Made by a program: the position numbers and the translations under genes. A stretch of 64,000 nt of DNA from Sepioteuthis lessoniana (taxonomy: Eukaryota > Mollusca > Cephalopoda > Myopsida > Loliginidae): NCBI GenBank assembly GCA_963585895.1, contig OY757911.1, positions 56,313,809-56,377,808 of the forward strand. Direction: 5' to 3'. Each line of letters opens with the position of its first letter. Position 1 is the first letter of the stretch. This document shows, one piece after another, positions 58,470 to 64,000 of this stretch. A model generated the notes under the pieces. It did not search any database, had not been told where the DNA came from, and saw only the letters and a program-made list of their open reading frames with translations.

Positions 58470-59256
58470 ACGAACAGCTACAGCGGCAACTGGAATACAC
58501 CCTACTAAAGCCTGATTGGCACAGCTGGTGAATTCCAAAAATGCAATCTGGACGTGAGTACACTTTAGAAGAACGATATGCAATAAAATTCTGTTTTAAA
58601 CTTGGAATAAAATGCTACAGAAACTTATGGAATGCTTCAGACTGCTTTTGGACCATGTTGCATGAATCGACCATCAGATTTTGAGTGGCATAAGAGATTC
58701 AAGGAAGGCAGGGAGTCTGTGAGGGATGATGAGAGGTGTGGGAGGAGTAAAGAAGTTAATACACCAGAGTTGATTGGCCAAAGGCTTAGGGTTAGGGTTA
58801 CTATGTTGAGGTTTTAAGGGAGTTCAGGAAAAGATTCCGCCGTCTGAAGAGGCAAGCCCTCTTCAAATCGGGTCAGTGGCATTTCCACCAGGACAATGCA
58901 CCAATCCACATCTCCATCCTTGTCACTGATTATTTGAGCCAGATGGGCATCAAGATAGTTCCTCAGCCTCCCTATAGTCCAGATGTTTCTCCCTATGACT
59001 TTTGGTTATTCCCAATGCTCAGAGGTTGTCGTTATGAGACAATTGAGGAGATGAAAGAGGCTGTGACGAAGGTCATTGACACGCTCACACAAGAAGACTT
59101 CCATGGGGCCTTCCAGAAGTTGTTGGAACGGTAAAACAAGTGCATTGCAGACGGAGAAGATTACTTTGAAGTGGACTCGAGTTTCATGTGTGTACCATCA
59201 ATAAAAGTGTCCATACGAAAAAAGACTGGAAACTTATTTAATGATGCTCGTATTTT
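58470..59256 (+). mobile_element. Mariner element with internal deletion, better copy
   Basis: The N-terminal frame from 58,541 (MQSGREYTLEER) shifts once and continues as MLQTAFGPCCMNRPSDFEWH, KRFKEGRESVRDDERCGR to a stop after VTMLRF (58,817). After the internal deletion, coding resumes near 58,825 and runs HFHQDNAPIHISILVTDYL, MGIKIVPQPPYSPDVSPYDF, WLFPMLRGCRYETIEEMKEA to LLER (59,134). The aspartate of DNAPxH and the last aspartate of SPYD have 34 residues between them, the D34D spacing of mariner. The first catalytic aspartate falls in the deleted part, so the element cannot be autonomous. Terminal inverted repeats were not resolved by eye. Confidence 0.88.
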
Positions 59257-59589
59257 TAAAATTGTATTCATTTTCTCGAACACATTTGTTTTTAACTATA
59301 CTTAATTTTTTTTGAATTTATTAGTTTATTTATTTTATTACAATGAGTAATCATACACCCGAGACGTATGGTATACGTGTAGAAAGATAGGCAAAATATA
59401 GCGCTGTTTCATCATATCAAAATCAAGTCGATATCAAGATTTAAATATAATATACGACCAAACATCTGTGAAAAAGTAACTACTCATGAGAAAATGAATT
59501 GGATCAAAATTTCCGAGAAAACCAATCAATATAGTCTAACAGAATAAATGTATAGAAATGAGATATTGTTATACATTCATATGCATATA

Positions 59590-60840
59590 CATGCAGAATA
59601 ATTCACAACGTGACAATGATAAAGGACGAGCGAAGGCTTCTTTAGAAAAATATGTACCTCTCACTTTATTGTAAGGGTTCGAAAAGGTTATTCAAGGTTT
59701 TATGGTGAGAGGGACTTGGAGGCAGAACAGAGCTGCAATATATTGACCCCCGCTCTTAATGCCGTCAGCGTTGTGTCTTTCTCGTTCTCCAGGGCTGCTG
59801 AACCGGAGGCCAAGAGCCAGCTCTCTGCTGGATGATGGCTTTCTTTACTGCATCTTATCGGCAACTTCTCTGTACCCCAACTCAATCGGGGGATCCGAGG
59901 GCCCCTTCGGCCTGGTGTGGCTTTCCCTATCATATCTCGTCTCTTACTCCAACTTTTGACCACCGTCAAACGGTCTATCTCACTTCTTTTCAACAGCTTA
60001 CGAGTACCGTTCTTTCTTATCTTCTTTCTTTCTTTCGCCCTTAAAATACAGGGTGTTCTTTTCTAAACCACCCAAACCTTTATCAACTCAGCCAACCACA
60101 TTTCTCCCTCAAAACAATTTAAAATCGAGTCCATGAATTTTCGAACACATGCAATGAGATCACCAGAACTCCGCTCACATCTTAAATATCCAATCTCCAA
60201 ACGCTTTTTTTCCCGAAATCTTCCCCAACAAAACCTCACAGTCCCACTCCAGTGGGGAACTCACAAAATAACCGTCTGCCCTGTCAGACACAAAAAAAAA
60301 ACATCCGTCTCTTCGTTGCTCTGCCTCTATGGCGCGATATCCGAGATAATTTTCCAGTCGATACGGACAACGAAAGGTCTGAAGCCTTCCAACCCTGCCT
60401 CCAACTTAGTCGGACTCGACAACTTAAACAAAAACCCGGCCTGATTTCTTCAGCGCTCAAAATATCGATTCTCCAACATCGAAACCTGTCCCAAAGGTCC
60501 TAACTACAGATATGCGAAATTCTTCCGGCAATCCCATCGATGAGCGAAATCTCCAAGGTCTCGAATCAAAATTCTAATCTCCGAATATTATTAGCCCGGG
60601 CCACCAACAAGTTACAAATTTTCATTAAAAAAATCGTTATTTACTACAAACTTCACCCACAATGACCCCGTCTATCGTAAAATTCATTCATAAAAATATT
60701 GTTTATTAAGGCTGTCCATCATGTGCGCGACACAATCCTCTGTCCCCACAGCGACCATCTTTCTTTCTTCTTCTCTGTCATTGCTTGCTTAATTCACTGT
60801 TACTCTTTTTTTCTCTCCTCACTACGGTACAAAGTCACAT
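59590..60840. other. GC-richer unclassified block (transposon-like)
   Basis: From about 59,600 the composition changes to pyrimidine- and CpG-richer sequence. A 97-codon minus frame (59,993-59,700: WSKRRDMIGKATPGRRGPRI, ESWLLASGSAALENEKDTTL, TALRAGVNILQLCSASKSLS) and two overlapping plus frames (60,133-60,503) are open, but none is recognised. The 5' part (59,590-59,821) is also the end of copy 1 (51,600-51,810). It may be the internal or leader region of a retroelement whose other end is the CpG-rich repeat at 61,108. Confidence 0.4.
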
Positions 60841-60969
60841 ACAGTAGTAGTCATATTTTTCTATGCTATCAATGATTTTTTTTAAATTTTAGAATTATTT
60901 CCAAATCTATCCTCCATAACCATTCAAACTCTATTCGTAAATTAAACTATGACAGACGTAAATGAGCAA

Positions 60970-61111
60970 ATACCTTCTTATTCTTTTTCTTTTCTTCATG
61001 CCTTTTTTGCTTCTTTTTCTCTTGGAGTTGAGTTGTTTGCTTCTCTTTTTCTTTCTTTTTTTTTCTTTTCTTTTCACGCCTTCTTTTCTTTTCTTTTTTT
61101 TTTTTTTTCAG
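60970..61111 (+). promoter_or_regulatory. Long polypyrimidine tract ending CAG|GTACG
   Basis: About 140 bp almost entirely C and T, ending TTTTTTTTCAG at 61,111 and followed at once by GTACG. A 3' splice site directly joined to a 5' splice site is the layout of a recursive (ratchet) splice point, though the donor half is a weak match to GTAAGT. The boundary coincides with the start of the CpG-rich repeat. Confidence 0.35.
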
Positions 61112-61500
61112 GTACGAAACCTTTTTATTAACTTTGAGTTAAAGGTTTCGACGTAAAGGTGAGAGACACAATCTTCTATGCTGTCTTATTCATTTGGCCC
61201 CCATCTTGAGCGGAACCGATAGGGCGCAAGTTCGACTCGCGTCAGCGAGCTCCAAAAGTCAAACGTCTTCGTCCAGTGTCTAATCTCAACACTTTACCTT
61301 TTATCAAATCTCCATAAACCTCGGCGCGCTTCCGGTGAGTGACGTCACTCGCACTCAGTCACCCGTTTTGTCTCGGAGTATTGTGACATCTGAGTGACAC
61401 CTCCATCTGCCTGTGCGCGCCCGCGTTAACACTTGGCTCAATGTTGCACCCAACTAACTCATGTGCTGAGCCGAAAGGTTCTCAGCTAACCAAACTCAAA
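61108..61500 (+). repeat. Unclassified CpG-rich dispersed repeat, copy 2
   Basis: CAGGTACGAAACC, GAGAGACACAATCTTCTATG, TCTAATCTCAAC, GCTTCCGGTGAGTGACGTCA (TGACGTCA at 61,340-61,347), TATTGTGACATCTGAGTGAC, TGTGCGCGCCCGCG, CTTGGCTCAATGTTGCACCC and TGAGCCGAAAGGTTCTCAGC parallel copy 1 at 37,803-38,225. A B-box-like AAGTTCGACTCGC lies at 61,228-61,240. Confidence 0.65.
61340..61347. promoter_or_regulatory. TGACGTCA palindrome (CRE-type site)
   Basis: Conserved between the two repeat copies and therefore possibly functional in the source element. Confidence 0.5.
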
Positions 61501-61570
61501 GGACTGAACTGAAATCCCTCAGCTATTATATTACAATATCTCAGAAAATCTTTGAGCAGACTCAAGGATT

Positions 61571-61835
61571 GGCAAAATGGATAGAGTGTTAGATTTTTCG
61601 CTAATGCTCAAAGTGGCCGGGACTGTCTCTCAGGTTTAGTCATACCAAAGACTCAAGAAATGGTATTTGATACATCCTTGCTTAATGATTACCATTACAA
61701 CGTGCTGATCAAGGGTAAGTGGAGTAATCAAGGTAAGAAGCAGCGCCTTCTCCAACAACTTGATGTAGTAGCTATTGAAAAGGCAGCCTTTGGATCACAT
61801 TAGATTATTTTCGGCCAACTCACTTACTTGTATAT
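61571..61835 (+). repeat. tRNA-like SINE, fourth type, with TA tail
   Basis: GATTGGCAAAATGGATAGAG has an A-box form (TGGCAAAATGG); the B box is degraded. The body holds TTGATACATCCTTGCTTAAT, ATCAAGGGTAAGTGGAG, CAATCAAGGTAAGAAGCAG, CTTGATGTAGTAGCTATTGA and AAAGGCAGCCTTTGGATCAC. I associate this body with an abundant cephalopod SINE. It runs straight into a (TA)n tract (61,831-61,854). Confidence 0.6.
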
Positions 61836-62091
61836 ATATATATATATATATATACATGAGGATCATTCAATAAAGAAGGAACATTTCTTTTTTTAAAAAA
61901 GCAAATGTTTTTGTCTGATTCTTTTTCTAAATTTAAAGTCAGAATGGAGAGTAAATACACAGGATAACAGGTAAAGATATAATTTTCCTTCGAAGAACCG
62001 AAGACCATTTTCAGAGGCTTCAAGAACATGATCTTCTTGAAACATATTTAACTGTGAACTCCTGAGTCAATATCCTCCTTATTTATTGAAT

Positions 62092-62207
<116 letters not shown>

Positions 62208-62209
62208 CT

Positions 62210-63210
62210 GTGTGTCTGTGTCTGTGTCTGTATGACTATTACTGGTTATCTTTATTATATACACTTGGCCTATTTAAAATTTCAAAAATAGAATGCCAGT
62301 AATGATAGACAAACACATCTAAACGTCGGTCGATACGTCTATGACGAAAATGGTGCAAAATTAATTAAAATTCGTTGTGTTAAATGACGTTGCAATATCC
62401 ACAATCCGCAAACGAAATTCATCAAATTGACATGAGGAATTTATTCCCAGACGCTAGTTTTAAAAGCGAAAGTAAAAGTGTGAGAACATTTCAGAAGCCT
62501 AAGAATGCCTTGGTTTGTGTTAATGTAGATAAGCTTTTTGATTCAATGTTCAGCACCTGTCTAACTCCGGGTTCACTCCTTCCCTACTTCTACGCTTATA
62601 TGCGTCTCAGGAGCCGCCTAATCTCCACTTCAACCATGTCCCATTCACTCGCTAATTTACCATCTGACTGAATACAGGCTCAGACGCACATAATGATAAA
62701 CCAAACCATTACTTTCACTATTACAGCTCAATACCAATGATTGTTCAAAGATTCAATTGATCGATCAATCAGCAGTGTAAGAAAAGGGACAAATCAATCA
62801 GCCCTAATGACCCATCAATAAAGGATTTGACTTTTGTTCACTCGGTTGCAGTTCTGATAGAAAATGATGACAGCTTCGGACGCCATGCATTGAAAAACAG
62901 TTGACAGCTTATTTTAAAGTTCGCCCGCTTAACCTAGCTTCCTGTCTATCTACACATCGCACATAAATTCCGACAGTAATTCTTCAAGCCGTTCACAAAA
63001 TGGGCAAATTGCCAGAAATATTTTGCCCTGTGTCTCTAACAATGGACACAGAATCAATGATTGGAAACAAATGGATTAGATCCCAAATAGTCTACGAAAT
63101 ATTCATCACCACTTTCCTTTGCATAGTTAAAGATTCTTGACATTTTACCGACATTTATGTCGTTTGTTTGTTTGTTGGTTTTTCTTTTCTTTTGTATTTG
63201 CCTGACCACC
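62210..63210. other. Anonymous DNA, no supported gene
   Basis: A 95-codon plus frame (62,384-62,671) and frames near 62,980-63,110 (KMGKLPEIFCPVSLTMDTES) are open in part but unrecognised. They may be relics of mobile elements. Confidence 0.3.
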
Positions 63211-63213
63211 TCG

Positions 63214-63450
63214 GGAGGAGTCTCCTTGGCGTAATGGTTAAAGTGTACGACTGTATCCTTGTAGAAAGCAATCTCGAATTCTAGTCACGCAACTGCGTTC
63301 ACTCTCACCTTTGTGGAAGGTATGAACCCCGCTTATCCATTCAGCTATGGATGGAATATTATCACTACACTTCTTCAGCAACAAACTACCTGGCGTCAAA
63401 TAACCCCTAATAGTTAATATATCATTAATAAAAAAAACAGATCTAACCAT
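63214..63450 (+). repeat. SINE family 2, full length
   Basis: Head GAGTCTCCTTGGCGTAATGG (A-box-like GGCGTAATGGTTAAAG), B-box-like TCGAATTCTAGTCACGC, CTGCGTTCACTCTCACC, core GTGGAAGGTATGAACCCC and TCAGCTATGGATGGAATA. Then CTGGCGTCAAATAACCCC, ATATCATTAATAAAAAAAAC. Confidence 0.88.
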
Positions 63451-63582
63451 TGACCATGAGTAGGGTGTCACACCAGACCAATTTATAAGTGATGCACAGC
63501 TGGTAATTCGGATGCTACTAAAGAATATCTTACGCAGGATTATCCCAGTGAAGCCTATTTCTCTCTTTCAAATTTACAACTT

Positions 63583-63685
63583 GTTTGAATTCACTTTTCC
63601 TTTTCTTGGACGAGTTACTTTAACAAGAAACTAACCTGCCTGACTATTTACCCATAGTATGTTGAGAAGAAATGAGTTGATTAGC
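63583..63685 (-). repeat. SINE family 1, core to 3' fragment
   Basis: CAACTTGTTTGAATTCACTT, TTTTCTTGGACGAGTTACTT, TAACAAGAAACTAACCTGCC, CTGACTATTTACCCATAGTA and GAGAAGAAATGAGTTGATT: the reverse complement of family-1 middle parts. It lies just downstream of, and opposite to, the family-2 copy. Confidence 0.6.
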
Positions 63686-63689
63686 TTGA

Positions 63690-64000
63690 AATGAAACGCA
63701 AACAGATACGTCCATGATTTTTTTAAGAGGTTAATCATTTTGTCATACACCTCGTAATTTTGGATTTTGCTATACTTATATTTATTGGGTGAGTAAAACA
63801 CTTCATAGAAAACAATCTTTGAAGTTTATTAAAAATAGATGAACGCTACCCCACACATACATATATACATGAAAAAACACACACACAACCACACACACAC
63901 ACAATCACACATACGCACACATACACATGAATCGGTGACCAAAGTTAAAATCTTACACGAGGCTGTTTCATTTTCACTAATCACGCCAATGCAATTTTGA
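63690..64000. other. Anonymous DNA with interrupted CA tract
   Basis: CACA-rich, imperfect tract at 63,854-63,930. No gene. Confidence 0.5.

Larger units (their letters stand above)
52011..59821. repeat. 7.8-kb duplicated block, copy 2 (starts at assembly gap)
   Basis: Starts at the first base after the gap with the sequence of position 43,967 and runs to 59,821, where copy 1 stops. Beyond 59,821 the sequence is unique. In the mariner copy 2 keeps frame better, so it is likely the more accurate version. Confidence 0.97.

Noticed and set aside
43967-59821. A biological segmental duplication
   Set aside because: The breakpoints coincide with both edges of a fixed-size gap; an unmerged contig overlap explains this without a coincidence.

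Overview
The window looks like gene-poor, AT-rich nuclear DNA from an animal, most probably a coleoid cephalopod (squid, cuttlefish or octopus). The evidence is the repeat content. Long (CA)n/(TA)n tracts occur every few kilobases. There are many copies of two tRNA-derived SINE families that share one central core. There are decayed copies of LINE families whose C-terminal protein motifs (LLYGCTTWTLTKR; TMHKAL; VIGALGTVTKGL) I associate with octopus and squid genomes. A Penelope-like element, a mariner and a Tc1-like remnant are also present. I see no bacterial operon, ribosome-binding site, rRNA or functional tRNA, and no complete protein-coding gene. Almost all short open frames are shadows of microsatellites or fragments of transposon proteins.

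Layout. 0-4 kb: a SINE, a Penelope-like RT fragment and two LINE fragments in opposite orientation. 4-18 kb: microsatellites and SINE fragments in otherwise anonymous DNA, with one possible exon at 11,969-12,145 (+). 18.6-23.9 kb: a minus-strand LINE graveyard with at least three copies, one split by SINE insertions and one carrying a 138-bp tandem repeat. 25.7 kb: an 87-bp segment with strong splice sites on both sides (minus strand), the best candidate for a host exon. 27.35-27.95 kb: a long-inverted-repeat element flanked by a 9-bp direct repeat. 32.2-35.3 kb: a Tc1-like remnant, then a LINE pol remnant split by a SINE. 37.8 and 61.1 kb: two copies of an unclassified CpG-rich repeat with a TGACGTCA palindrome. 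41.7-42.2 kb: a recent 238-bp tandem duplication.

43.97-59.82 kb: a 7.8-kb sequence present twice in direct orientation, either side of a 200-N gap. The copies start and stop exactly at the gap edges, so this is most simply an unmerged contig overlap in the assembly and not biology. Every feature in 52,011-59,821 should be treated as the same locus as 43,967-51,810. Within it are a LINE nested in a SINE, an unexplained open frame and an internally deleted mariner.

59.8-64 kb: a GC-richer unclassified block, the second CpG-rich repeat, a third tRNA-like SINE and two more SINE fragments. No system of cooperating genes is visible. The sequence is informative about repeat biology, assembly quality and a few candidate exons.
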